From Clostridium porci (GTDB lineage Bacteria > Bacillota > Clostridia > Lachnospirales > Lachnospiraceae): a DNA stretch of 58,111 bases. Positions 1-6,667 of this stretch are shown here, one piece after another. The notes below the pieces were generated by a model that did no database searches, was not told the DNA's origin, and was given only the letters and a program-made list of their open reading frames with translations. Where the stretch lies: positions 1-58,111 of the forward strand of contig NZ_VUMD01000020.1 in the NCBI RefSeq assembly GCF_009696375.1. Reading direction: 5' to 3'. Position 1 is the stretch's first letter; the number at the start of each line of letters is the position of its first letter. The translations under genes were made by a program, and so were the position numbers.

Positions 1-1229
1 AATTCAGTAAGGTGAAGCTTGGCGGCGAAGAACTGCCAGGTGCTAAGATTGAGATTTACAAAGGCACCGACAAGGTGGACGGCTGGGAAAGCACCACCGA
101 CAGCCACACGCTGAGCCTGGAAGCAGGAACCTACCGCTTCCATGAAGAAGCCGCACCGGAAGGATTCGTCGCGGTGACAGACTTTGAGTTCACCGTAAAG
201 GCAGACGGCAGTGTCACCCTCGGCACGATTGCCCAGGGAGAAACTGTTGTAGCCGAAAACGGCAAGATCACCGTAACGGACAATGCGAAAACTACTCCGC
301 CCACTCCGGATAAAAAGGTTGGAGATCTGACCGTCACCAAGACGGTAAGTGGCTCCAGAGGTGATCAGAATAAGGAGTTCACCTTTACGGTAACGCTGGA
401 TAGAACAGATATCACCGGCCAGTATGGTGATATGACGTTCACAGGCGGCGTTGCCACCTTTACCTTGAAGCACGGACAGAGCAATACAGCCTCCGAGCTT
501 CCCGCCGGAGTGGCCTATACGGTGGAAGAAAGCGACAACAGCGGCTATACCGTTACCAAGACAAACGCCACAGGCACCATCCAAAAGGGTGTCACTGCAA
601 CAGCCGCTTTTGAAAACTACAAAGGTGGTTCCGGCGGCGGAAGCAGCCATACCCCACAGGCAGCCCGTGTAACCCTGACGGCAACAAAGACCGTGGACGG
701 TCTGATCCCCACAGGAAGCGGATTCACCTTCTTCCTGGACGATGCCAATGGGCAGCGGATGCAGGTGAAAAACAATCAGGGCAGTCATATTACGTTTGAT
801 CCCCTGACCTTTACTAAAACCGGCACCTATGTCTACTACATCACAGAGCAGACAGGCAATGACAAGAATATCAACTACGATACGGCTTCCTACAAGGTAA
901 CGGTCACCGTGACCTGCCCCTATGACTATGAGGCAAGCGTGTCCTATGAAAAGAACGGACAGGCGTATCACAGTGTCCCGGCTTTTGCCAATACCACGAA
1001 ACCCGCTGTACCTGTGCAGCCTCAGACCCCTGTTGTACCCGTACAGCCCCAGACCCCGCCTGTCATCACCCCGTCCCGGCCCCTTGACAATGTGCCAAAG
1101 ACCGAGGACAACACAAACCTGACCCTGTGGAGTATTCTGGCGGCAGCTTCCCTCCTGAGCCTTACAGCGCTTCTGGCAGGGAATAAGACACGGAAACCCC
1201 ATTCTCAGGGCAAGCGCAATAAGAGCTGA
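1..1229 (+). CDS. SpaA/Cna_B-type surface protein with sortase signal, 5' truncated
   Basis: This is a cell-surface adhesin or pilin-like protein of an integrative element. The reading frame is open to base 3, so the true start lies upstream of the window. The visible part has a Cna_B/SpaA-like beta-sandwich beginning with the typical 'GEELPGAKIEI' strand (about residues 5-90), then two further isopeptide-type pilin domains (about 100-205 and 218-325; 'TVTKTVSGSRGD' and 'VTLTATKTVDGLIP'). A Pro/Val/Gln-rich wall-spanning linker (about 330-362) follows. The C-terminus is a sorting signal: a 'VPKTED' LPXTG-like motif, a hydrophobic segment and a basic tail. A class B sortase gene 0.4 kb downstream is the likely partner, by context. 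The family assignment is strong; the exact role (adhesion or mating contact) is inference. Confidence 0.85.
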   Translation, partial: FSKVKLGGEELPGAKIEIYKGTDKVDGWESTTDSHTLSLEAGTYRFHEEAAPEGFVAVTDFEFTVKADGSVTLGTIAQGETVVAENGKITVTDNAKTTPPTPDKKVGDLTVTKTVSGSRGDQNKEFTFTVTLDRTDITGQYGDMTFTGGVATFTLKHGQSNTASELPAGVAYTVEESDNSGYTVTKTNATGTIQKGVTATAAFENYKGGSGGGSSHTPQAARVTLTATKTVDGLIPTGSGFTFFLDDANGQRMQVKNNQGSHITFDPLTFTKTGTYVYYITEQTGNDKNINYDTASYKVTVTVTCPYDYEASVSYEKNGQAYHSVPAFANTTKPAVPVQPQTPVVPVQPQTPPVITPSRPLDNVPKTEDNTNLTLWSILAAASLLSLTALLAGNKTRKPHSQGKRNKS

Positions 1230-1256
1230 CGCATCGAACCGGCTCAATCGCTTTTT

Positions 1257-1296
1257 GGCTGGCGTTCATGCTTTGGCGTGAACGCCAGCCATTTTT
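1257..1296 (+). terminator. Rho-independent terminator after the surface-protein gene
   Basis: A perfect 12-bp stem (1257-1268 with 1279-1290, GGCTGGCGTTCA/TGAACGCCAGCC) has a 10-nt loop and is followed by A and five Ts. It separates the surface-protein gene from the HU gene. Confidence 0.88.
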
Positions 1297-1324
1297 CATT
1301 CAATTTTACGAGTAGGAGGAACAG

Positions 1325-1612
1325 ATGATGAATAAGATAGAACTCATTGTACGAATCGCGCAACAAACTCAAACAAGCCAGGAGGATGCAAAGAAGTTTC
1401 TGGCTGCCTTTTGCGAGGTGTTAGGAGACGCGCTGGCGGCTGGAGAGACGGTACAGATTATCGGGACCGGCAGCTTTACCGTACGGGAAACACCGGCCCA
1501 TAAAGGGTTTAATCCTGTAACACAGCAGCCGATTGAGGTGGCAGCCAAGAAGTCTCCTGTATTCAAGCCGGGCAAAACGCTCAAAGAAAAGGTCAATGGA
1601 ACGATTGCCTGA
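1325..1612 (+). CDS. HU-family DNA-binding protein
   Basis: This 95-residue protein is a histone-like HU/IHF dimer that bends DNA. The family pattern is clear: an N-terminal helical part ('MNKIELIVRIAQQT'), the beta-arm region ('FTVRETPAHKGFNPVT', close to the HU signature) and a C-terminal 'FKPGKTLKEKV' helix. Length matches the family (about 90-95 residues). An AGGAGG ribosome site at about 1315 lies just before an ATGATG, so the start is 1325 or 1328. It sits inside the mobile element between the surface protein and the sortase, so it is probably an element-encoded HU used in recombination or transfer rather than the chromosomal HU. That role is inference. Confidence 0.9.
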   Translation: MMNKIELIVRIAQQTQTSQEDAKKFLAAFCEVLGDALAAGETVQIIGTGSFTVRETPAHKGFNPVTQQPIEVAAKKSPVFKPGKTLKEKVNGTIA

Positions 1613-1643
1613 GCACAGAGGGGAGGCATACAGACCCAGGCAC

Positions 1644-2429
1644 ATGAAGCCGAGGAAAAAGAGGAAGTGGTATATCTCACTGGGAATCCTGTCCAGCTTC
1701 ACGCTGCTCCTGCTTTCCCTGTTCATGCTGGGTTCTTCGATACTGGGGCTGGCAAAATCTCAGGCAGCCTTTGAAACCTTAGCCGCCCGTGTGGAAACAG
1801 AAAAAAATCGCCCGGAGACAGCGAATGAGTCTGCACCCACAATGGAGGGCGCGACCGCTCCATCCCCCTATGCGGAACTGAAAGAGGAAAACGAGGACCT
1901 GTTTGGATGGGTAACGATTGCGGGAACCAAAGTAGACTATCCAGTGATGTATACGCCCCAGGAGCCGGAATATTATCTGCGCCGGGCCTTTGACAAAAGC
2001 CATTCGGTCAGCGGTGTTCCCTTCCTGGACGGAAACTTCATCGAGGGCGGGAATCACTATCTGGTCTACGGACACAACATGAAAAACGGCACGATGTTCC
2101 ATGCCCTGCTGGACTACGGAAAACCGGAGTTTTGGAAGGAGCATCCCTCCATCACATTCGACACCCTGCAAGAGAGCGGCACCTATGCCGTGATCGGTGC
2201 GTTCTATTCCAGAGTGTACTATCAGGATGAAACAGACGTGTTCCGTTTCTATGCCTACCCAGATCTGAGCGATCCGGCGTTGTTTGCGGAATACGTGGAC
2301 AATGTGGAGGCAGCCTCCCTGTATGATACCGGAGAAACGGCGGAATACGGAGATGTTCTTCTTACCTTGGTGACGTGCAGCTATCACACGGAAAACGGTC
2401 GGTTTGTGGTGGTGGCCCGGAAAGAATAA
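1644..2429 (+). CDS. Class B sortase
   Basis: This is a membrane-anchored cysteine transpeptidase that joins sortase-signal proteins to peptidoglycan or polymerises pilins. A basic N-terminus and one membrane segment (about residues 9-33) precede an extracellular sortase domain. The family's catalytic residues are visible: His144 in 'YGHNMK', Cys245 in 'TLVTCSY' and Arg253 in 'NGRFVV'. The 'DLFGWVTIAGTKVDYPVM' stretch is typical of class B. The start is uncertain. ATG 1644 is used because the basic-plus-membrane segment begins there, but the GGGGAGG site is about 17 nt away. ATG 1596, overlapping the HU gene, is the alternative. The likely substrate is the SpaA-like protein ending at 1229, which carries VPKTED. 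Confidence 0.88.
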   Translation: MKPRKKRKWYISLGILSSFTLLLLSLFMLGSSILGLAKSQAAFETLAARVETEKNRPETANESAPTMEGATAPSPYAELKEENEDLFGWVTIAGTKVDYPVMYTPQEPEYYLRRAFDKSHSVSGVPFLDGNFIEGGNHYLVYGHNMKNGTMFHALLDYGKPEFWKEHPSITFDTLQESGTYAVIGAFYSRVYYQDETDVFRFYAYPDLSDPALFAEYVDNVEAASLYDTGETAEYGDVLLTLVTCSYHTENGRFVVVARKE

Positions 2430-2616
2430 GCAGGGTTCGTAAAGTAAAATGATAGCTGGTAAAAGAACTGACATAGAAACCGCTGAATAGAGGCTGAGGA
2501 ATCGGACAGAAACGAGCAGCCGCAGCGGTAAAAAACATTAAGGCCGCTGTTTCTTTGTTCTTTGGAGGAATGGTGCCCTGACTCTGGAAAAATGGCGGCC
2601 CACGGAGGGAGCCGTC

Positions 2617-2727
2617 ATGAATGAAAAGGTGTATCGACAAACGGAAACGGGAGTTGCACCGTTAAAAAAAGCCATCCCCCTGGCAGGGGGAAATGCGGCC
2701 GGACTTATGAATCATACGAACCAGTAA
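2617..2727 (+). CDS. Candidate 36-residue small protein
   Basis: A short open frame starts at ATG 2617 behind a good GGAGGGAG site (2604-2611). It encodes a basic peptide beginning MNEKVYRQTETG and ending MNHTNQ. I do not recognise it. A CCCCCT/AGGGGG hairpin (2676-2690) lies inside it, so the stretch may instead be structured RNA. It occupies the 508-nt gap between the sortase and sigma-factor genes. The rest of that gap holds no other supported gene. Confidence 0.3.
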   Translation: MNEKVYRQTETGVAPLKKAIPLAGGNAAGLMNHTNQ

Positions 2728-2746
2728 AATACCATAATGTTTTCAC

Positions 2747-2791
2747 ATTCGCTCGGCGGGTTTATGACCTGTCGGGCGAATTTTGTTATTT
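2747..2791 (+). terminator. Rho-independent terminator
   Basis: A 14-bp stem with three G-T pairs (2747-2760 with 2768-2781) closes a 7-nt loop and is followed by TTTGTTATTTT. It ends transcription from the HU/sortase side before the sigma-factor gene. Confidence 0.8.
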
Positions 2792-2937
2792 TCTGCGGTT
2801 TTTCCTACTGCCCAACCACTTTTTAAAAAATTTTTTCAAAAGGAGGCGTTTAGCGGGTAGCAGCGGGCGTCCACGGATTGATAGTAGCGGAAAGGGAAAG
2901 TACCACCTTACATCCCCACACGGAAAGGGGGTGAGAA

Positions 2938-3372
2938 ATGATGGAAACTAACCTACGCGACTATTACGAACAATGCCGGTTTGACGCTTTCTGTAAAACG
3001 GTATTGCGCAACGAAGCCAGGGCCTACCTGCGGAACATGGAGCGTCAGCGCAATCGTGAATTGACGTTCAGCGATCTGTCCCAGGAAGAACTGGACAAGC
3101 TCTATTCGGTAGACCGCTACCCCAGCGACAGTTTTATATTCAGCACTCATGGGTACGAGTTACATATCGACAATGAGCTTGTAGCCGAAGCCTTTGCCAA
3201 GCTGACAAAGACAGAACAAAGTGTTTTGATTCTGCACTGTGTTCTGGATATGGCGGACGGCGAGATCGGCAGCCTTATGGGAATGTCCCGCAGTGCCGTC
3301 CAGCGCCACAGGACAAAGGCCCTGAAAGCATTGCGAGTAACATTGATGGCGCTCATGCCAGAAGGAGGTTGA
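2938..3372 (+). CDS. Tn916 Orf7-like sigma-70 family factor
   Basis: This 144-residue protein is an RNA polymerase sigma-factor-like regulator of the kind carried by Tn916/Tn1549 elements. The C-terminal half contains a region-4 helix-turn-helix ('LTKTEQSVLILHCVLDM' followed by 'GEIGSLMGMSRSAVQRH'), expected to contact -35 elements. The N-terminal half resembles a shortened region 2. In Tn916 the orf7-orf8 pair acts upstream of xis-int to control element excision and transfer. The same order occurs here, so an equivalent role is inferred. Start: ATGATG at 2938 behind AAAGGGGGTGAG. The neighbouring Orf8-like gene begins six bases after this stop. Confidence 0.9.
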   Translation: MMETNLRDYYEQCRFDAFCKTVLRNEARAYLRNMERQRNRELTFSDLSQEELDKLYSVDRYPSDSFIFSTHGYELHIDNELVAEAFAKLTKTEQSVLILHCVLDMADGEIGSLMGMSRSAVQRHRTKALKALRVTLMALMPEGG

Positions 3373-3377
3373 CGCGG

Positions 3378-3611
3378 ATGAACGAGCCAAAACACAACGG
3401 AAAGGCACTGTTGCCCCTTTCGGTGAGCAGAGCCGCCTGCGCCGGTGATGCCGGAGCCGTCGAGTGTGTATTGCGGTACTATGATGCCTACATGAACAAG
3501 CTGTGTACCAGAACCCTCTACGACACAGCCGGATATCCCCATGTGTGCGTAGACGAGTATATGAAGCGCCGAATGGAAATCAGGCTGATCCAAGCGATGA
3601 TGAAACCGTGA
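3378..3611 (+). CDS. Tn916 Orf8-like helix-turn-helix protein
   Basis: This 77-residue protein follows the sigma-factor gene as in Tn916-family elements. It shows the Orf8-type sequence 'AACAGDAGAVECVLRYYDAY', predicted as the helical DNA-binding or sigma-like N-terminal domain found in these elements. The start at ATG 3378 follows a strong GAAGGAGG (3361-3368) lying within the end of the upstream gene, which implies translational coupling. Family membership is well supported by position and sequence. Its precise function, as for Orf8 in general, is regulatory by inference. Confidence 0.8.
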   Translation: MNEPKHNGKALLPLSVSRAACAGDAGAVECVLRYYDAYMNKLCTRTLYDTAGYPHVCVDEYMKRRMEIRLIQAMMKP

Positions 3612-4024
3612 TCCAAGAGGCAGACGGCTTATCCCTTTCCCCATCTGCTGACTGCCAGAAGCCTCATAGTTCCTTGACAAATACGCCCGCATGACAATGG
3701 CGGCGCGTCATAGGGCATACGGACACATTCTGTCTGCACCGAGCCGGACGGCGGGTGCGCCATGATGCTGATTTCTACGAAAACAGCGGAGCGACCACCA
3801 CCCAGCCGTAACGTAAGCGTGGCTGCTTATGGGCGATGACGTGCAGGCAGGACAATGATACTCCCTTACAGCCACAGTCCGAGCGTTAGAAGCGTCGCAG
3901 GCAATGGGTAGGGCCGTGTGAGAACCGCATGGGGGTGAAAATCCCGTGGAGCTGGGCCACCAGCCGTCCGTTTCTTGCCCATAGTTACAAGAAACTTTTG
4001 TTTTGAATAGAAGGAGACAAGATT
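3612..4024 (+). other. Non-coding stretch between Orf8-like gene and xis
   Basis: These 413 nt have no supported gene. The stretch is GC-rich and full of short inverted repeats, for example GCTGG/CCAGC with loop GCCA near 3951-3963 and CATGGG/TCCCGTG near 3928-3949. An isolated TTGACA occurs at about 3676 without a matching -10. It probably holds the regulatory leader for xis-int. Nothing more specific is supported. Confidence 0.5.
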
Positions 4025-4228
4025 ATGAGTAATAACGATGTGCCTATTTGGGAAAAGTATACGCTTACTATTGAAGAAGCGTCGAAATATTTTCGTATTG
4101 GAGAAAACAAGCTGCGTCGGCTTGCCGAGGAAAACCTATCCGCTGGCTGGGTGATTTTGAACGGCAACCGCATCCAGATCAAACGGCAAAAGTTTGAAAA
4201 AATCATTGATTCTCTGGACACAATCTAG
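4025..4228 (+). CDS. xis: Excisionase (Tn916 Xis family)
   Basis: This 67-residue winged-helix protein binds the element ends and directs the integrase towards excision. Hallmarks visible are the N-terminal '[18 protein letters not shown]' helix, the '[13 protein letters not shown]' recognition helix and the '[20 protein letters not shown]' wing and tail, all typical of Tn916-type Xis. Length matches (Tn916 Xis is 67 residues). The start at ATG 4025 follows GAAGGAGAC. It lies 79 bases upstream of the integrase, and the gap carries a long inverted repeat likely to modulate int expression. Confidence 0.95.
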   Translation: MSNNDVPIWEKYTLTIEEASKYFRIGENKLRRLAEENLSAGWVILNGNRIQIKRQKFEKIIDSLDTI

Positions 4229-4232
4229 TGAA

Positions 4233-4282
4233 AAAGAGCCTTGACTATGCTATAATACCCTTAGAGCGTGTCAAGGCTCTTT
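4233..4282 (+). repeat. 13-bp inverted repeat between xis and int
   Basis: AAAGAGCCTTGAC (4233-4245) is a perfect inverted copy of GTCAAGGCTCTTT (4270-4282), with a 24-nt loop that contains TATAAT. It ends in only three Ts and lies just upstream of the int ribosome site (GGAAAGGAG). It may be an attenuator or terminator, or a protein-binding palindrome controlling integrase level. Confidence 0.7.
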
Positions 4283-4307
4283 CCGTCATGGAAAGGAGCA
4301 TGACGAA

Positions 4308-5585
4308 ATGTCAAAAAAAGAACGAGATGAAAAAAGACGGGACAGCAAAGGCCGTCTTTTGAAATCTGGAGAGAGCCAGCGTACAGACGGAAGATACGCC
4401 TACAAATATACGGATACCTTTGGAGAACCGAAGTTTGTGTATTCCTGGAAGTTAGTCCCCACGGATAAAATCCCTGCCGGAAAACGCCCGGATATTTCCC
4501 TGCGGGAGAAAATCAAGCAGATACAAAAAGACCTTGACGATGGGATTGACACCATCGGCAAGAAAATGACCGTGTGCCAGCTCTATGAAAAGTATATCCG
4601 GCAGCGGGGCAATGTGAAGCGGGGAACCCATAAGAGCCGCCAGCAGCTGATGAAGCTGCTGGCCGAGGATAAAATCGGAGGGGCCAGCATCGACAGCGTG
4701 AAGCTGTCTGACGCCAAAGAATGGGCCTTGCGTATGCAGGAAAAGGGTGTGGCCTATCACACTATCTGCAACGGCAAGCGTTCCCTGAAAGCTATCTTTT
4801 ACATGGCCGTACAGGACGATTGCCTCCGCAAGAATCCCTTTGACTTCCAGATCAATGAGGTTATCAACGACGATACCGTACCAAAGGTGCCGCTTACCCC
4901 TGCACAGGAAAAGGAGCTTTTGGAGTTCATGCAGAACGACCCTGTTTATGCCAAGTATTATGACGAGGTATTGATTCTGCTGGAAACCGGGCTTCGCGTT
5001 TCCGAACTCTGCGGCCTGACGCCTGCCGACCTGAATTTTGAAAAGCGCTTTGTGAATGTAGACCACCAGCTTTTGAGAAGCACCGAGGACGGCTACTACA
5101 TCGAAGCGCCAAAGACCGACAGCGGCTATCGCCAGGTGCCGATGAGCGCAGTAGCCTATGAAGCGTTTCAGCGCGTGCTGCACAGGCGGAAGGACGGCAA
5201 AGGCGTTGTGGTGGATGGATATAAGGATTTCCTGTTCTTAAATCGGGATGGGCTGCCGAAAGTGGCTGTCCATTATGATGCCATGTTTCAGGGCCTTGCC
5301 AAGAAGTTCAACAAATGTCATGCAGAACTGCTGCCGGAGGTCATGACGCCGCACACCATGCGGCATACGTTCTGTACCAGAATGGCAAATGCAGGCATGA
5401 ACCCCAAGGCATTGCAGTACATCATGGGGCATGCCAATATCGTTATGACGTTGAACTATTACGCCCACGCCACGTTCCATTCCGCACAGGAGGAAATGGA
5501 ACGGCTGCAAGCCCAGGCACAGACCACCGCAGCAGTCCATGCGCAACCTGCGTCAGAAAGCGCCCAGGAAGCTCAAGCCGCATAG
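4308..5585 (+). CDS. int: Tn916-family tyrosine integrase
   Basis: This is a site-specific recombinase that integrates and excises the element through a covalent 3'-phosphotyrosine. The N-terminal arm-binding domain (about residues 1-75, including 'SQRTDGRYAYKYTDTFGE') recognises direct repeats at the element ends. A SAM-like core-binding domain lies at about 85-185. The C-terminal catalytic domain has Arg230 ('TGLRVSE'), His349 and Arg352 ('HTMRHTF'), and Tyr385 ('YYAH'). Length (425) fits the family (about 400). It starts at ATG 4308 after GGAAAGGAG. A low-complexity Ala/Gln/Ser tail follows the catalytic Tyr. Being the last gene, it marks the right end of the element. No frameshift or missing catalytic residue is seen, so it looks functional. 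Confidence 0.96.
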   Translation: MSKKERDEKRRDSKGRLLKSGESQRTDGRYAYKYTDTFGEPKFVYSWKLVPTDKIPAGKRPDISLREKIKQIQKDLDDGIDTIGKKMTVCQLYEKYIRQRGNVKRGTHKSRQQLMKLLAEDKIGGASIDSVKLSDAKEWALRMQEKGVAYHTICNGKRSLKAIFYMAVQDDCLRKNPFDFQINEVINDDTVPKVPLTPAQEKELLEFMQNDPVYAKYYDEVLILLETGLRVSELCGLTPADLNFEKRFVNVDHQLLRSTEDGYYIEAPKTDSGYRQVPMSAVAYEAFQRVLHRRKDGKGVVVDGYKDFLFLNRDGLPKVAVHYDAMFQGLAKKFNKCHAELLPEVMTPHTMRHTFCTRMANAGMNPKALQYIMGHANIVMTLNYYAHATFHSAQEEMERLQAQAQTTAAVHAQPASESAQEAQAA

Positions 5586-5597
5586 GATACGCGGAAT

Positions 5598-5621
5598 GTA
5601 CTACTGTTTATACTACGTTTG
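5598..5621 (+). repeat. Candidate integrase arm-binding direct repeats
   Basis: TACTACTGTTT (5599-5609) is followed at once by TACTACGTTT (5611-5620), just after the int stop codon. Tn916-type elements carry short direct repeats near both ends that bind the Int N-terminal domain, so these fit that role. The actual attachment site should lie a little further right, in the AT-rich 5640-5820 interval, but I cannot place it without the other element end. Confidence 0.45.
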
Positions 5622-5679
5622 AGAGCGGAAACATGAGGGGTAATAAGAATGTTTGCGAGGTTCTTCCTATAAAAAAAGT

Positions 5680-5713
5680 GCCGGAAAAGCCCGAAGTTAC
5701 GGGCTTTTCCGGC
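5680..5713 (-). terminator. Strong terminator oriented for minus-strand transcripts
   Basis: A perfect 14-bp stem (5680-5693 with 5700-5713) has a 6-nt loop. The plus-strand downstream side lacks Ts, but an A-run at 5671-5677 gives a T-run on the minus strand. It therefore works best against transcription entering from the chromosome side towards int, insulating the element end. Confidence 0.7.
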
Positions 5714-5717
5714 ATAT

Positions 5718-6070
5718 AAGAAAACCTAAAGAGATAATCTGAAATCTATAAAATGATTATAATAATAATAAAGATTGGACATAATGGGGGATTGTATAAA
5801 AAACCATAATTATGAAAAGAATTTCCGAAAGCAGAGCTTTATCGGATCATTACTGGATAAGGGCTGTCTGTTCACTGTCAGACAGCCCTTTGTGGGAATT
5901 AAGACGATTAAAAGCGTCTGGAAGTTTTTGTTTATTCTCTGATAGGTTCATAAGCGAAACAGCAGCATTTAGATGAGAGGCAAAAAGGCGTCCTTAATTG
6001 CTTACAGCGCCCGGAGGCTTTCAGATAAAGCTTAGAGAGAAGGAAGCCAGAATCGATTGGGGGAGGGGGT
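5718..6070 (+). other. AT-rich non-coding junction, with terminator-like hairpin at 5859-5890
   Basis: No gene is supported here. Bases 5718-5820 are very AT-rich, as Tn916-type targets usually are, and probably contain the element-chromosome junction. A perfect 12-bp inverted repeat (5859-5870 with 5879-5890, AAGGGCTGTCTG/CAGACAGCCCTT, loop 8 nt) is probably the terminator of a chromosomal gene cut off by the element, although the T-tract after it is short. A smaller hairpin, AGACG/CGTCT, lies near 5902-5919. The strong GGAGGGGG before the next gene is at about 6060. Confidence 0.55.
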
Positions 6071-6667
6071 ATGAAAGATATGCTGAAAGATTTTGATATA
6101 AATTTAGCAATGCTAAAGAAACATACATGCCAGCCCTTTACTGCGGATTCGGACAAAGGGCGTGGGGAGCTTTATAAAAAGGAGGTTGAGCAGTTCAAAG
6201 CTAGAATTTCACGATTTACCTTTGAGAGAATCGCCTTTTGCAATGGCCTATTTTCCATGCTTATGCCGTCTGAGTTATTTGGACAGCCGATAGTAATGGG
6301 GAATCTCCTTCTTTTTCAGGCGTCAAAAGAAAAAATAACGCTATCCATAAAGGTAATTGAGTCGGAACAAATAGTTAAGATTGATCAGCTTCAGCAAGAC
6401 TATGTGAGCCAGATGAGAAGCTCAAGGCAACAGACAAAGATAGATATATCCGATGCAAGGCAGGCAGCATTTGGAACAATATATTATTTTACCGCTATTC
6501 ATTCTATGCCGGGTGGAGCATTGTGTGACTTTATCATCCTTTTTCAAGGAGGGAAAAAGATGATATTCATGGATTTCAATTTTGAGCAAAAGGAGTATTA
6601 CTTTTGGAAAACCATACTTTGCAAATTAAGCTCTACCATTGAGATAGAAGGGGGGCCGCAGCAATGA
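6071..6667 (+). CDS. Uncharacterised protein, possible DcrB/Eag-like chaperone of VgrG module
   Basis: This 198-residue protein has no signal peptide or membrane segment, so it is probably cytoplasmic. It is not recognised with certainty. After a variable helical N-terminus (1-45), the sequence alternates beta strands and one helix: 'FCNGLFSMLMPSELF', 'LLLFQASKEKITLSIKVI', a helix 'IDQLQQDYVSQMRSS', then 'YYFTAIHSMPGGALCDFIIL', 'KMIFMDFNF' and 'ILCKLSSTIEI'. That order resembles the DcrB/DUF1795 (Mog1/PsbP-like) fold used by Eag chaperones that load effectors onto VgrG spikes. Its stop codon overlaps the VgrG start (ATGA), so the two are translationally coupled. The chaperone or adaptor role is inference. 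An alternative is a structural or immunity protein. Start: ATG 6071 after GGAGGGGG. Confidence 0.6.
   Translation: MKDMLKDFDINLAMLKKHTCQPFTADSDKGRGELYKKEVEQFKARISRFTFERIAFCNGLFSMLMPSELFGQPIVMGNLLLFQASKEKITLSIKVIESEQIVKIDQLQQDYVSQMRSSRQQTKIDISDARQAAFGTIYYFTAIHSMPGGALCDFIILFQGGKKMIFMDFNFEQKEYYFWKTILCKLSSTIEIEGGPQQ

Noticed and set aside
922-1122. Pro-rich frame inside the surface-protein gene
   Set aside because: It is a shadow of the Pro/Val/Gln linker in another frame, with no start signals.
4241-4256. Promoter TTGACT...TATAAT between xis and int
   Set aside because: The two boxes are only about 4 bases apart, so they cannot form a sigma-A promoter as such.
5315-5719. 134-residue frame overlapping the 3' end of int
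   Set aside because: It lies inside int in another frame, has no ribosome site and runs through the minus-strand terminator hairpin.
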